A stretch of DNA of 64,000 nt from Petrolisthes cinctipes (taxonomy: Eukaryota; Arthropoda; Malacostraca; Decapoda; Porcellanidae), in assembly GCA_033782935.1 (NCBI GenBank), contig JAWQEG010000739.1, positions 248,001 to 312,000 on the forward strand. Reading direction: 5' to 3'. Within the stretch, counting starts at the first letter, position 1, and the number at the start of each line of letters is the position of its first letter. The translations under genes and the position numbers were made by a program. This document shows, piece by piece, positions 33,292 through 43,889 of the stretch. The notes below the pieces were generated by a model that saw nothing but the letters and a program-made list of their open reading frames with translations, ran no database searches and was not told where the DNA came from.

Positions 33292-34330
33292 GTAAAGGAC
33301 CCTCAACAAAGGGCTTCACCTCCAAAGAAGTGTGGTTGAAATCAATGAGATCTGGGATATGTAAGCCATAGAAAATGAGGATGATCATATTCTTACTGCC
33401 TTTCATCTTTGTTACTCGTTGGACACCATCAGGTCACATAGCAAGAATGTCTTCTTTTGATAATTCACACAGGTCCTCATTATATAAATGCCCTTTACTA
33501 TGATTAAATGTTCGATGAGGTTTGATGGATTCAAACATGCCATTTAGAAGGACAGGGGAGATTGAGGAGCATCATGGCCTTTGTTAAATCTTTGGCTCTA
33601 ATTAAAACACTCTTACCTTATTTTTTATGTAGCCAATTGATAGTAATCCAATTTCTTTTTCTAAATACATGGATGAGATTACCATGCACCTCCCTGTAGA
33701 AAGCCACAAACCAAAGGGGTGTAGGAATGCTGCGCTCCTTAGGGAGATGCTCTAAATAGTCCTCAAAGATGTTAGGGGAGAGTCATTGTCACTGTCAACT
33801 ACATTCGTTAAATGCATCATCTGAAGCGTACAGTAAGTATCCCCCACAGACAGAGAATCTTTTGCCTCAAACTATGATTTGGCAAGAGCGTTTGTATAAA
33901 AGAAATATAGCACCGCTTAGATCGGCAGTCACCGTCATAGGTGAGATGGATACGGAGAACCAATACACTTAAAAATGGAATAGATAGCGCCATAGAAAAG
34001 ACTTGCAAATACATTGGTTAACATTAAAGTTTCCAAATCGGTAGCAGGCTTTGTCGTCACAACCCCTGACCTGCTGGGTCTTCTTTGATTAGCTGTAATT
34101 GCATGGGGAGAACGAGCCCCAGCTTTCTGCAAACTACCACGACCTGTGAGTGACATCTCGAGGGCCTGGTCGACCCCCGCTCGAGGAAGTTATGGAGGTG
34201 TAATTGTATTCATGTCATTGATATATATAAAAGGGCCCCAGGAGCCTAGAGCTACTACCTACCGGGCAGATGATGGGATCGAGCGCTGTGTCTCAGAGAC
34301 ACACAACCCCACACCACCACCGCCACCACG
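33292..34330 (-). mobile_element. RNase H-bearing LINE, fragment E: 5' UTR and ORF1 N-terminal part
   Basis: On the minus strand, 34330-34160 matches the 5' UTR of copy A (TGTCTCTGAGAC, CATCTGCCCGGTAGGTAGTA). 34156-33935 encodes the ORF1 start (LTGRGSLQK, RPSRSGVVTTKPATD, LTNVFASLFYGAIYSIFK). 33815-33292 continues with NIFEDYLEHLPKERSIPTPL, SKEDILAM, PDGVQRVTKMKGSKNMIIL and KPFVEGPLQC, ending at the first zinc knuckle. This is the part deleted from copy A. It is 3'-truncated and lies tail to tail with copy B. Confidence 0.8.
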
Positions 34331-35540
34331 ATAAGGCGGTTCCCGCTGAGGAGGTAGCTGGAAAGGGATGCTAAGACGTTGATATTTTATCAGAGAACTT
34401 ATATGGGATACTGTACATCATAACCTCCTGCTGTTTTCTAGAACACTTGTGACATGGCAATTTGGTGGTGCACCCATTCGCCGATTTCTCTGTATGTGAA
34501 AATTTTATTGAGTGAACAATATCTGAACAGTTCCATTTAACTTAATTAATTTCAAAATCGAGAGATAAAAAGTTGCGGGGATGAAATGGCTTTTGTGAAG
34601 AGAGCTTTACTTGTTTCTGTATTATAAAGGACTACTCGAGGCATTCTTACCTCACAATGGTAACTCGCTCTTCTCTACAGCTCGACAGCAGGAGGCAGAT
34701 GAAACTCACTTTTATTTATAGATCGTTACCAGTCCAAAGTAAAAGACAAAGATGATAGACCACTCTCTTGTTACGGTACCTAACCAACACCCACCTGAAG
34801 GATTGCTCTGGCCCAGCTACCTACTGTACACTGCTTCATTGATACCACAAGCAAAAAGTCAGCTCTCCTGTCAGAAGATTGAGGTAACCTGGCCACACTC
34901 CACGGATGCTCCCAAACTTTTCGTTGGGAGAGACTCAGAAGAAAACTGCAGACCCTAACAACACCACCACATGCAGGAGAATACCCAGACAAGAAAACAA
35001 TTGCAGAGACAAGGGGAGGAGGCCAACAGTATGTAACTGGAGCATGATATGAGTAAAAATATTTCACACTACCTCATTCTGGGTTGAACTGGTGTGCACT
35101 GCGCAAGCACCATCACAGAATGAGGCAAATAGAGGAAGTTACTGGACAAAATTATTGCATTATTCCACAAAATGTGAATGGCCTATCTTGAATATTTTTA
35201 AGGATATCGATTTTATCATATTACACATGTGTGCATGCAGCAAGTTTGAGGAATGTACTGTACAGGGTTTCTGGGGATGCATGTGAAACGGGAAACAGGT
35301 TTTGTGAACGAATGCGTAGATTTGAGTCATCCTATTAGCAATGTATTGTAATTATTAACCCTTAAAGTGTGGGGATGTTTATGCCTATATAGCCACCTCT
35401 GTAGCATGGGCCTAGACTGCAAAATATATGCAAACCTTTGTTGGTCATAGCATCCAAACTACAAAATGTAGATAAATATATAATACATGATAATGAAATA
35501 CAAACCATTAGCTGTCTTATGCTGTCGTTGTGAAGTCAAT
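34331..35540. other. Unassigned intron sequence
   Basis: No gene recognised. ACCTCATTCTGGGTTGAACT (35071) and ATCACAGAATGAGGCAAATA (35111) form a weak local inverted repeat (CTCATTCTG/CAGAATGAG). Confidence 0.4.
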
Positions 35541-35745
35541 ATAGACATCTGTAGGACATATAGTCAGCTCAGAACAAACACCACTCAAAACACACTTTAC
35601 ACTCATCTGATCTTTTCAATGACGGTCCCACACTTTTGTTTCATCATAAAATATGTCAAAATAACATGTTCCACAACCACAATATCATAATATAACGTCA
35701 CTGTCGGTTTTATGTAGGTATTTGAAAAATAGCTCTAAGAGCGAA
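35541..35745 (+). repeat. Dispersed repeat, partner of 28003-28200
   Basis: See 28003-28200; same orientation, immediately left of the family-3 terminus here. Confidence 0.55.
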
Positions 35746-35992
35746 ACATTATCTGGTACAGCTCCGGACAGATCAAGGATCCACACTTCTTCCACCAGCG
35801 ACTTGGTTTGAGCCTCGTCTGATCAGGCAACAGTTGCAGGTGGAGGGAGGGGGGATGTTAGTGGGAGAGGAGGAGAGAAATGTGGGCGGAGCTATATAGG
35901 AGGGTAACGAATGATCAGGTAGAGAGACGTGTGTCAGGAGGAATGAATGAAGCATACACTGTGAACGGTATCGAATCACCAATAGTTTAAAG

Positions 35993-36424
35993 CAGGGTTC
36001 TTCAAACTTTTTCAGTCGTGACCCAGTTTTTACTATGACATCATTCTCGCGACCCATACAGAAAGATCTTTTACAAATGACCAGAATTATCAACCTAAGA
36101 TAATACAAGGCCAGAAACTGAAACTCAAAAATTATTATTAAAAGGCATTCAAACCAGAATTATAAACAGAATTATAAGCACTGCCTCAACTACTCCTCCC
36201 TCTCTCTCTCTCAAGAAGGCTAATATTTGTGCAATGATTTTGTTTTATTGATTATTAAATATATGAATATTCGATTATAAAAAAATGTTAGGTGGATTCA
36301 TGTATGAACTTCACATTTATTTTATTGTCACGAACATTATTATTATATTTTATTCATGTATTTATTTTTGTGAGCCTGCGCCCCGGTTTGGAGGAATTCG
36401 GGACCCATAATTTGAAGAACCCGG
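35993..36424. mobile_element. hAT-type MITE, left-arm copy (432 bp)
   Basis: Starts CAGGGTTCTTCAAACTTTTT and ends TTTGAAGAACCCGG, its inverse, with a CGTGACCC/GGGTCCCG-type subterminal word. 8-bp duplications GTTTAAAG lie at 35985-35992 and 36425-36432. The empty site is preserved at 27747-27754. The termini resemble vertebrate and invertebrate Charlie-like hAT ends. Confidence 0.85.
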
Positions 36425-36701
36425 GTTTAAAGAAGTGCTTACTGCATTAACGTAGGTGGATATAGAAGAGAAGAAATGTGATGATTTGAGGAGAGGGTGA
36501 GGGGAAAGAGGGTAAGAAAAATGAAGGTGATTAGTTGAAAAGTAATAACAAACAAATATAATTAGAATATCTGTTACATTATGTCCTTTAAATAAAGGCA
36601 CTGTCTTTTGTTCACCATCGTAGTGGGATACACTACTGAATAAATATTATCCTTTGGATATTAGACAGCTATCCCTGTATTCCTTTTATCCCTCGTGCTT
36701 G

Positions 36702-36902
36702 CCCCGTAGAGGAGGTATTGCCTTTAATGATATGGGCAATACTTTAAGGGTTTTGGCGCCCCTTCGGCCCCAGCCACTAGCTTACATTTTTTCAACTGCC
36801 CCTCCTTTCTTCCTATTTCCTTCTTGCTTGCTGTCACACCTCTCTATCACCTTTTCCTGGTGCTATATGACCTCGCTGTTGCGCCACCTAATATCAATCA
36901 AA
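36702..36902 (+). repeat. SINE-like element, copy 2 (left arm, outer)
   Basis: Runs from CCCCGTAGAGGAGGTATTGC to GCTGTTGCGCCACCTAATAT plus an ATCAATCAA tail. The 14-bp duplication ATCCCTCGTGCTTG is present on both sides (36688-36701, 36901-36914). It contains a GTATTGCC/GGGCAATAC hairpin and a GGCGCCCCTTCGGCCCC block. Confidence 0.85.
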
Positions 36903-37404
36903 TCCCTCGTGCTTGTAGTCCACCCTATTTATCACCTTCTCCAAAGCCCAGCTATTTTTTTTTTCGGCAGAAGACGGTTTAAATTTCTAACTTTTTTAAT
37001 AATCATATTTGTCAACAAATTCATTAAGCTATTTACCAGGATTTTTTCTTCTAAACATGAATTTCCTTAAAAATAATCAATGTTAAACTTGAATAGGCGC
37101 CGCTATATGGCGTTTTCAATAAACTTGGTCTAATTTTATGCATAGGCTATATATATTACGGTATATCTCAAGTAACTGGGAACCTTACACATCCTCCCTA
37201 CTGTCTTATCCCTCTCTCGCTTGACCTTCCCTCCTTTCTTAACGTTTATCTTTTCTCTCTCATATTTTTAACCTTCTCATTCGTTCTTAAACAGTTTTAA
37301 TGACATAGACCTTCCTCTCCTATCACTTATAGTCCAATTTTACGATTCGAAAAACTGCGGCTGAGATTATGTTGTTGATCGCATTTTGGTTCTCAATGTA
37401 GAGG

Positions 37405-37611
37405 TTGATTGATTGATTGATATTAGGCGCCGCAACAGCGAGGTCATATAGAGCCAGAAAACGGTTATAGAGAGGTGTGACAGCAAGCAGGAAGGAAATA
37501 GAAAGAAGAGAGGGATAGTTGAAGAACTAAAAGCTAGTGGCTGGGGCCGAAGGGGCGCCAAAACCCTTAAAGTATTGCCCACATCACTAATGCAGGCAAT
37601 ACCTCCCTACG
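37405..37611 (-). repeat. SINE-like element, copy 3 (left arm, inner)
   Basis: Reverse orientation; tail TTGATTGATTGATTGATATT at the left, 5' end CTACGGGGT at the right. CAATGTAGAG (37396) and CAATATGTAGAG (37610) are the flanking duplication. Confidence 0.8.
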
Positions 37612-37620
37612 GGGTCAATA

Positions 37621-38483
37621 TGTAGAGAATTTAGAAAACAACTAGAGATTTATGAGGAAAGATATATAAATTATTTAGAAGTAAAGTGTTTTTCCCAGCC
37701 ACAGCATTTCGCCTTCATAAAACTGAAGGACTACAGGTTTCATGCATTGCCATTTGCTAGTTTGTTGCTAGTCAGAATGTTAACTTGTTAAACCCATTTG
37801 CAGGAAAGAGAAATATATTATATCTTTCTTTTTCATTAAGTTACTTATAGGTATTTTTTATTAAAATTTGTTTCGATATACATTACCTTACTTTTATCTA
37901 GTTCCAGCATTACTGCGCAGAACACCATATGACACAAGAAGGACCACAAGGACAGTAATGGTGATCAACGTGATGCTCATGTATCTCTCTATAGGTTACT
38001 GAACACAGTGTTTTATGCTCAACTTCAGAATTATGTTCTCAGCATCACAATGATAGGCAAAAATAATAAAAACAATATAAAGAATTTTTTTTTATTATAC
38101 GACAAATATTCAACTGCCTCTGTGCTACTGTCTCATATATATATATATAGCAGAGGACACTGCCTGCTAGTATGGCAACCTATCACGCGGAAGACCACCA
38201 CGTTGCACTACACACCGCAGAAGCCAATGCACAGACCTTGATGTCAGCGAGAGGACAATCAGAAGAGTGTTGCACGAAGCTGGGGTGCATCACAGGACCC
38301 CCGCAAACAAGGAATTTCTAACTAACCAACATCGCGAAAGAAGGCTACGGTTTGCCCAACAATATGTTGACATGCAAGAGGATTTTTGGAAGAGAGTGAT
38401 CTGGACGGATGAGAAAACCTTCTCACATTCGTGTAACGGAAGGCGTCACTACTGGAGGAGGAATAATATTATTTTTTCTGATC
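37621..38483 (+). other. Centre of the inverted duplication, unpaired
   Basis: AT-rich sequence followed from about 38150 by a Tc1-like transposase relic. It has no mirror in the arms. Confidence 0.6.
38200..38483 (+). pseudogene. Tc1-like transposase relic
   Basis: Tc1 transposases are DDE/D enzymes inserting at TA. The reading includes RTIRRVLHEAGVHHRTPANK, the end of the DNA-binding part, then RRLRFAQQYVDMQ, WKRVIWTDEKTF (the second-strand WTDEKTF motif with the first catalytic Asp) and GRRHYWRRNN. It stops where the right arm begins, 30 residues after the first Asp. The other catalytic residues are gone and the 5' part is out of frame. Confidence 0.8.
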
Positions 38484-38493
38484 TACATATTGA

Positions 38494-38702
38494 CCCCGTA
38501 GGGAGGTATTGCCTGCATTAGTGATGTGGGCAATACTTTAAGGGTTTTGGCGCCCCTTCGGCCCCAGCCACTAGCTTTTAGTTCTTCAACTATCCCTCTC
38601 TTCTTTCTATTTCCTTCCTGCTTGCTGTCACACCTCTCTATCACCGTTTTCTGGCTCTATATGACCTCGCTGTTGCGGCGCCTAATATCAATCAATCAAT
38701 CA
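38494..38702 (+). repeat. SINE-like element, copy 4 (right arm, inner)
   Basis: CTACATATTG at 38484-38493 and again after the ATCAATCAATCAATCA tail (38706-38715) is the target duplication. The left copy is inside the Tc1 relic, so this SINE inserted into the transposase sequence. It is the mirror of copy 3. Confidence 0.85.
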
Positions 38703-39191
38703 ACCTCTACATATTGAGAACCAAAATGCGATCAATAACATAATCTCATAATCATATAATTGGACTATAAGTGATAAGGGTGAAAGGCCTATGTCATTAA
38801 AACTGTTTAAGAACGAATGAGAAGGTTAAAAATATGAGAAAGAAAAGATAAACGGTACGAAAGGAGGGAAGGTCAAGCGAGAGAGGGATAAGACAGTAGG
38901 GAGGATGTGTAAGGTTGCCAGTTACTTGAGAGATACTGTAATATATATAGCCTATACATAAAATTAGACCAAGTTTATTGAAAACGCCATATAGCGGCGC
39001 CTATTCAAGTTTAACATAGATTATTTTTAAGGAAATGCATGTTTAGAAGAAAAAATCCTGGTAAATAGCTTAATGAATTTGTTGACAAATATGATTATTA
39101 AAAAGGTTAGAAAATTAAACCGTCTTCTGCCAAAAAAAAAAAAAAAAAATAGCTGGGCTTGGGAGAAGGTGATAAATGGGGTGGACTACAA

Positions 39192-39402
39192 GCACGAGGG
39201 ATTTGATTGATATTAGGTAGCGCAACAGCGATGTCATATAGCACCAGGAAAAGGTGATAGAGAGGTGTGACAACAAGCAAGAAGGAAATAGGAAGAAAGG
39301 AGGGACAGTTGAAGAAATATAAGCTAGTGGCTGGGGCCGAAGGGGCGCCAAAACCCTTAAAGTATTGCCCACATCATTACAGGCAATACTCCCCTACGGG
39401 GT
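39192..39402 (-). repeat. SINE-like element, copy 5 (right arm, outer)
   Basis: Reverse orientation, mirror of copy 2. CAAGCACGAGGGAT flanks it (39189-39202 region; AAGCACGAGGGAT after the 5' end at 39403). Confidence 0.8.
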
Positions 39403-39668
39403 AAGCACGAGGGATAAAAGGAATACAGGGATAGCTGTCTAATATCCAAAGGATAATATATATTCAGTAGTCTATCCCACTACAAAAGACAGTGCCTTTA
39501 TTTAAAGGACATAATGTAACAGATATTCTAATTATATTTGTTTGTTATTACTTTTCAACTAATCACCTTCATTTTTCTTACCCTCTTCCCCCTCACCCTC
39601 GCCTCAAATCATCACATTTCTTCTCTTCTATATCCACTTACGTTAATGCAGTAAGCACTTCTTTAAAC

Positions 39669-40097
39669 CCGGGTTCTTCAAATTACGGGTCCCGAATTCC
39701 TCCAAACCGGGGCGCAGGATCACAAAAATAAATACATGAATAAAATATAATAATAATATTCGTGACAAAAAAATAAATATGAAGTTCATACATGAATCCA
39801 CCTAACATTTTTTTATAATCGAATATTCATATATTTAATTATAAATAAAACAAAATCATTGCACAAATATTAGCCTTCTTGAATGAGTGTGTGAGAGAGA
39901 GAGGGAGGGTAGGTGAGGCAGTGTTTATAATTCTGGTTAGAATGCCTTTTAATCATAAATATTATGTTTCAGCGTCTGGCCTTGTATTTTCTTAGGTTGA
40001 TAATTCTGGTCATTTGTAAAAGATCTTTTTGTATGGGTCGCGAGAATGATGTCATAGTAAAAACTGGGTCACGACTGAAAAAGTTTAAAGAACCCTG
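39669..40097. mobile_element. hAT-type MITE, right-arm copy
   Basis: Mirror copy of 35993-36424, with octamers CTTTAAAC at 39661-39668 and 40098-40105. Small differences from the left copy (an extra AAG near 40085; GTGTGTGAGA replacing CTCTCTC) show independent divergence. Confidence 0.85.
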
Positions 40098-40333
40098 CTT
40101 TAAACTATTGGTGATTCGATACCGTTCACAGTGTATGCTTCATTCATTCCTCCTGACACACGTTTCTCTACCTGATCATTCGTTACCCTCCTATATAGCT
40201 CCGCCCACATTTCTCTCCTCCTCTCCCACTAACATCCCCCCTCTCTCCACCTGCAACTGTTACCAGATCAGACCAGGACCAAACCAAGTCGCTGATGGAT
40301 GGGGTGTGGACCCTTGATCTGTCCGGAGCTGTA

Positions 40334-40861
40334 CCATGGACGCACTGCTGTTTCCCAAATCACTTCCTGAGTTCAATACAAGATAAACGAACATCTCTGT
40401 GAAGTCCCTGTACTTGTAGAGTGTCATTAACCCATGCGTGACGACACTGCCTCCGCTACACACGTGCGTGGCGCCTCGCTCACTCTCTCGCTCACATTTA
40501 TTTCCCTAAATGTCAATTTCGCTCTCACACACACACACACACACACTAGGTTATTGACTGGGCTGAACTGAGCGAAAGGGGATTTAGTCATGTAGTAGGA
40601 TGGATGAATGTAGGCAGTGTGTCAAACACATACTAGAGAGCCCAATCAAACAAATTGGACGGCGCACAAATTTGAATCGGTTTCAGACCTCAAATGCAGT
40701 TACCTGCAGCTTACGGAATACATGGGAGGTGACTGCAATTGCAGTCACCCGCAGTTTATGAATTAAATGAAGGTTCATCAGAAAAGAATAAGGTTGGTTT
40801 GGTTGTTTGTAATCAACTATAATATCAACCTCACCCCATCACCATGTTTGTTACTTACCAG
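40334..40861. other. Intron sequence upstream of the second S1 exon
   Basis: Contains a (CA)n run at 40529-40547 and a repeat of GCAGTTACCTGCAG/GCAGTCACCCGCAG type (40697-40755). The last 30 bases, TTTGTTACTTACCAG, form the acceptor. Confidence 0.5.
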
Positions 40862-41055
40862 GGATCGATATACGCTTGCTGCAGATCCTGGCAGAAGCTC
40901 TCAATTTCCACCTGATGATCATGAACCCGTCTGACGGAGGAAAGTGGGGCTCGCCATTGGAAAATGGAACTTGGACTGGTCTGACAGGTGATCTGACTCA
41001 AAGGAGAGCCCACATGGGGGTCGCCAACCTCTTTATCCACATTCATTATCTTGAG
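40862..41055 (+). CDS. Ionotropic receptor exon: S1 lobe
   Basis: Acceptor TTACTTACCAG, donor GTAAGT at 41056. It begins with two bases finishing the split Gly codon and ends on a codon boundary. It encodes GIDIRLLQILAEALNF, then NGTWTGLTGDLTQRRAHMGV and ANLFIHIHYLE. The G.DIRLL..LA..LNF block and the G.W.G..GDL..R.A..G.A.L block are the S1 core of IRs and iGluRs. The Arg that binds the amino-acid backbone in true glutamate receptors is not evident in the following exon, as in many divergent IRs. The next intron is 602 bp and carries a hairpin MITE. Confidence 0.9.
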
Positions 41056-41542
41056 GTAAGTAAACCAAACCTCTTCAATCATATTCTATCGCAGTCGTTG
41101 ATATACACAACTGTTTAATTCTGTAACACTCTAATTCCATCCATCTTTCCCCCTTACTACGACTTATGATCAATCAAACGCAATATGTATAGGCATCTCG
41201 ATTGAAAATTGGACATGAGTTCTGACCACTCAATATTGTCTTTCACAGGTGAGGAGAATAACTGTACTTTCATCCTGTAGTCATTTTCTTTATCAATATA
41301 GAAAAAAATATATATACTGTTTGGTGGTAAGTGTCAACAACTTTCATCCTTATAGAGCCCTCCAGTCATCACATACTCTATTCACTCTGAGGAGATTTAT
41401 TCTTCTTAGTCGATAATGAGCTTTATTGTATTCAGACATAAAACGGGATGGTCTGAAATGATTCTGGAAAGCGTGAAAAGTGTCCAAAGATAATGTAACT
41501 TTAACATGAGATTTTCTTAAGGGTAAACTGGTGGGCTACTGA

Positions 41543-41634
41543 TTCTTCCAAACTGTATCACGAAACATTATTCATTATTAAAGTATAAACATTAAGTCCT
41601 CCTGTTTGTTTCATGGCATAGTTGTGAGGAATCA
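41543..41634. mobile_element. Small hairpin MITE, family 2, copy 2
   Basis: Starts TGATTCTTCCAAACTGTATC and ends GGCATAGTTGTGAGGAATCA, approximate inverses. It lies in the short intron between two IR exons. Confidence 0.65.
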
Positions 41635-41657
41635 TTATTATATTGTATGGTGTCCAG

Positions 41658-41765
41658 GTGGTGGATATGACGGTTGCCTATGATATGGAGTTCGGATGCT
41701 TCATTACTCCTCTACCAGAACCTCTTCCACAATGGGTCGCTCTCATCTATCCTTTCAGCCTCCCG
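41658..41765 (+). CDS. Ionotropic receptor exon: end of S1 and approach to TM1
   Basis: Acceptor GTATGGTGTCCAG, donor GTAATC. Exactly 36 codons, phase 0 at both ends. It reads VVDMTVAYDMEFGCFITPLP, then EPLPQWVALIYPFSLP. The F..P.P.PLP.W.AL..PF motif immediately precedes TM1 in arthropod IRs, and the next exon indeed opens with VW. The predicted joint is PFSLP-VW. Confidence 0.9.
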
Positions 41766-41830
41766 GTAATCCCACAACTTTATATAAATAAATGCAATAT
41801 ATTTCTGAACAACAAAACAAAACATATGTA

Positions 41831-41993
41831 CAGTCGGCGGCAGAAGTCGTGTCGCCTCACCTGCTTCACCGAGACGCACAGTGTTCATGGACTCGAGAAA
41901 TACGCATGTTTTCTACACCTAATAATCTCGAGTCTATGAACATTGCGTGCCTCGGTGAAGCAAGTGAGGCGACAGGACTTTTGCCGCTGACTG
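41831..41993. mobile_element. Tc1/mariner-type MITE, family 4 (163 bp, almost a perfect hairpin)
   Basis: Starts CAGTCGGCGGCAGAAGTCGT and ends as its inverse (TTTTGCCGCTGACTG). Arms of about 67 bp surround a 30-bp loop. TA lies on both sides (41829-41830, 41994-41995). It sits 65 bp after the donor at 41765. Confidence 0.85.
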
Positions 41994-42562
41994 TACGGCA
42001 GTTCCACTGCCGCGAGGGCCACAACAGCGCTCCCTCTCCCAGGCGTGAACCACAAACTTCGGTCCGAAACACATATCTGAAGCACTCACTAGTGAGAGAG
42101 ATGGCAATGGGGGTTGGCAGGCTTGTATGCTGAGCGAAACGAATGACAATTAAATAATATACTGTATGTGAGCAATTTTGTTTGTATGTGGATGCAACAA
42201 TAGGCACCAAATTATTCCTGATGTATTAATTTGCTATATTTCATCGTGCAGAATATTACATTGTCATCCTCGATAAACCAGGTTTGGATTAACTATTAAG
42301 ATGATAAATGGAGGAGACCATAGTATGGGAACATATTGCATGCACCTGTAGCTAGTTTATGGATGTTCCGATAATATTGACATTTTAGGTAGGAGAGCCA
42401 TTTTCCTTGTGCCGGGGTCAATCTCAGCTCTCTGATATTTGCGTGCAACAACCTTTACTTTTCTGACTTCGCTGATACTTGAGGAACAATTACATAAGAA
42501 CTGAGGATATTAGATAATACAAGCATTGGCACCATGAACTATCCATCATCTGTCCCCTTTAA

Positions 42563-43889
42563 CCCCTCCAGTCAGGGGATCGGCATGTGCCGACGGTGCA
42601 GAGCTTGCAGGGGATCTGGATTATGACGACTCTGTATAGCAGTCCGGGCAATTCCGCAAAAATATAACCAGTTTTTGCGTGTTTTGGGGGGACTGGGCTA
42701 TAGCCAGCAGTGTGTCAGTGGGATAGCCATACTCAGTCAATGTGCCAATTTTGGGCGTGATGGCTGACAATGTTGTAAATATTTTCTCGCGTTCGAGTTG
42801 ATGCGCCTTTGCTGCCTGGCAACACCCTCCACCACTCGCAACCCCACCAAACACCCCAAGCCAGGACTGAGTCAAGCATACTTATGGACACACCGCGCTC
42901 TCGGGCCAAAAGTTACATATCTTCACATGATATCTTTGCACCCATGGACGTCATTGGATACGAAGATTGCTTGGGTGAAAATAAGATTTGGTGGGCGGTA
43001 CTGTTTCTGTAGGCCAAAGGGATACGAAGATGAACCAAGCTTACAGCTGCTGAAACCAACACTGTCTTCGTATCCAAGCAAGACAGGTCCTGAGAAGTGA
43101 TTGGGGCAGCTTGCCGGTTCTTAGGAAATGTAAATAATGCAAATACACATGAAGACCGTGAACATACATGAATTTTAAATGCAACAAGTAGGCTTTCATC
43201 AAACTAATTGCAGGTTTAGAGAACATTATGTGTTCATTCCTGAAGGCACACCAAAGTGATATTACATAAAACAAAATTGTAGGTTTATACTGCTTTTCCC
43301 TATGCTCACCTATCAAATTGATGCTCACCTTGATACTTAAGAGGCATACAGGAATCAAAATTGATGAGAACTTTAGCGAATGGCGTCAAGGGTATATGTT
43401 CTTTATCTAAGTTTTGATAGTTTTGGGTTGGTTTGACCCGGTCTGACTAATACTATTACCTTGCTACCTTTATATAGGGACAGGTAATTATTGTACTGCA
43501 CAGCAAATTTAGATTATAAAGAATGTGTGTTTAACATTTTAAGTACCACAGATACTGTATTCTCTTCCTTTTAGCTTCCCAATCCCACGTTTGACAACAA
43601 AAACACTTATTACGTATCCATGTCAGTTTTTGTCCGCCGATACCAAGCGTCCCCAAGACTGTCTTCGTATCCCAATTCTGCGCTTGGATAACATAATGAC
43701 GTCTCAGGAGTTGTAGAGATCTGGGGTTGGTGGTTAAGGTACTAGGTATTGTAGTTTAGACATAGGGAGTAAGTGAAGTAAAGCGATTTTGGAGAAATAA
43801 CCCTTACCTGGCGGGTGTAATTGGGAAGGCAGCCCGGACCTGGTGATAGATTTCTCAACCCCCCCCCCCCCCTCCCCGGACTGGAGGGG
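42563..43889. mobile_element. TTAA-flanked inverted-repeat element (1.33 kb)
   Basis: Starts CCCCTCCAGTCAGGGG; the reverse complement of the end is CCCCTCCAGTCCGGGG (15 of 16). TTAA is on both sides (42559-42562, 43890-43893). TTAA targets are used by piggyBac and Kolobok superfamilies; a CCC start suits piggyBac. No piggyBac transposase is visible. The interior includes the second copy of the unnamed-gene 5' region (42890-43715). Confidence 0.65.
42890..43715 (+). pseudogene. Second copy of the unnamed-gene repeat, 5' part only
   Basis: 42953-43030 reads DTKIAWVKIRFGGRYCF and 43600-43700 reads TKTLITYPCQFLSADTKRP-like sequence in two frames, matching the minus-strand copy at 13515-11540. 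Between them is the shared non-coding region. It ends after the first coding block, so the conserved C-terminal domain is absent. It lacks the foldback insertion found in copy 1. Confidence 0.65.

Larger units (their letters stand above)
35759..40331. mobile_element. Family-3 element, copy 2: 4.6-kb inverted duplication (arms about 1.85 kb)
   Basis: The left end CAGCTCCGGACAGATCAAGG and the reverse complement of the right end are identical over these 20 bases. TA flanks both (35757-35758, 40332-40333). Arms 35759-37620 and 38484-40331 are near-identical inverses. Each arm contains, in mirror order, a hAT MITE and two SINE-like copies. The 0.86-kb centre holds a Tc1-like transposase relic. Because both arms share the same secondary insertions, the inverted duplication happened after them. 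Arms differ by scattered substitutions and small indels. Confidence 0.8.

Noticed and set aside
35773..36108. Paired open frames at 35773-36108 and 39964-40317 that look like a conserved protein
   Set aside because: They are the two mirror arms of the inverted duplication and span the hAT MITE end; similarity comes from duplication, not selection.
36654..37070. Open frame with a hydrophobic stretch (and its mirror at 39115-39372)
   Set aside because: Frame read through a SINE-like repeat; the same peptide recurs at 37367-37582 and 38526-38717 in step with the repeat copies.
41821..42210. Cluster of overlapping open frames on both strands
   Set aside because: Explained by the hairpin MITE and the inverted-repeat arm; mirrored at 44699-44980.
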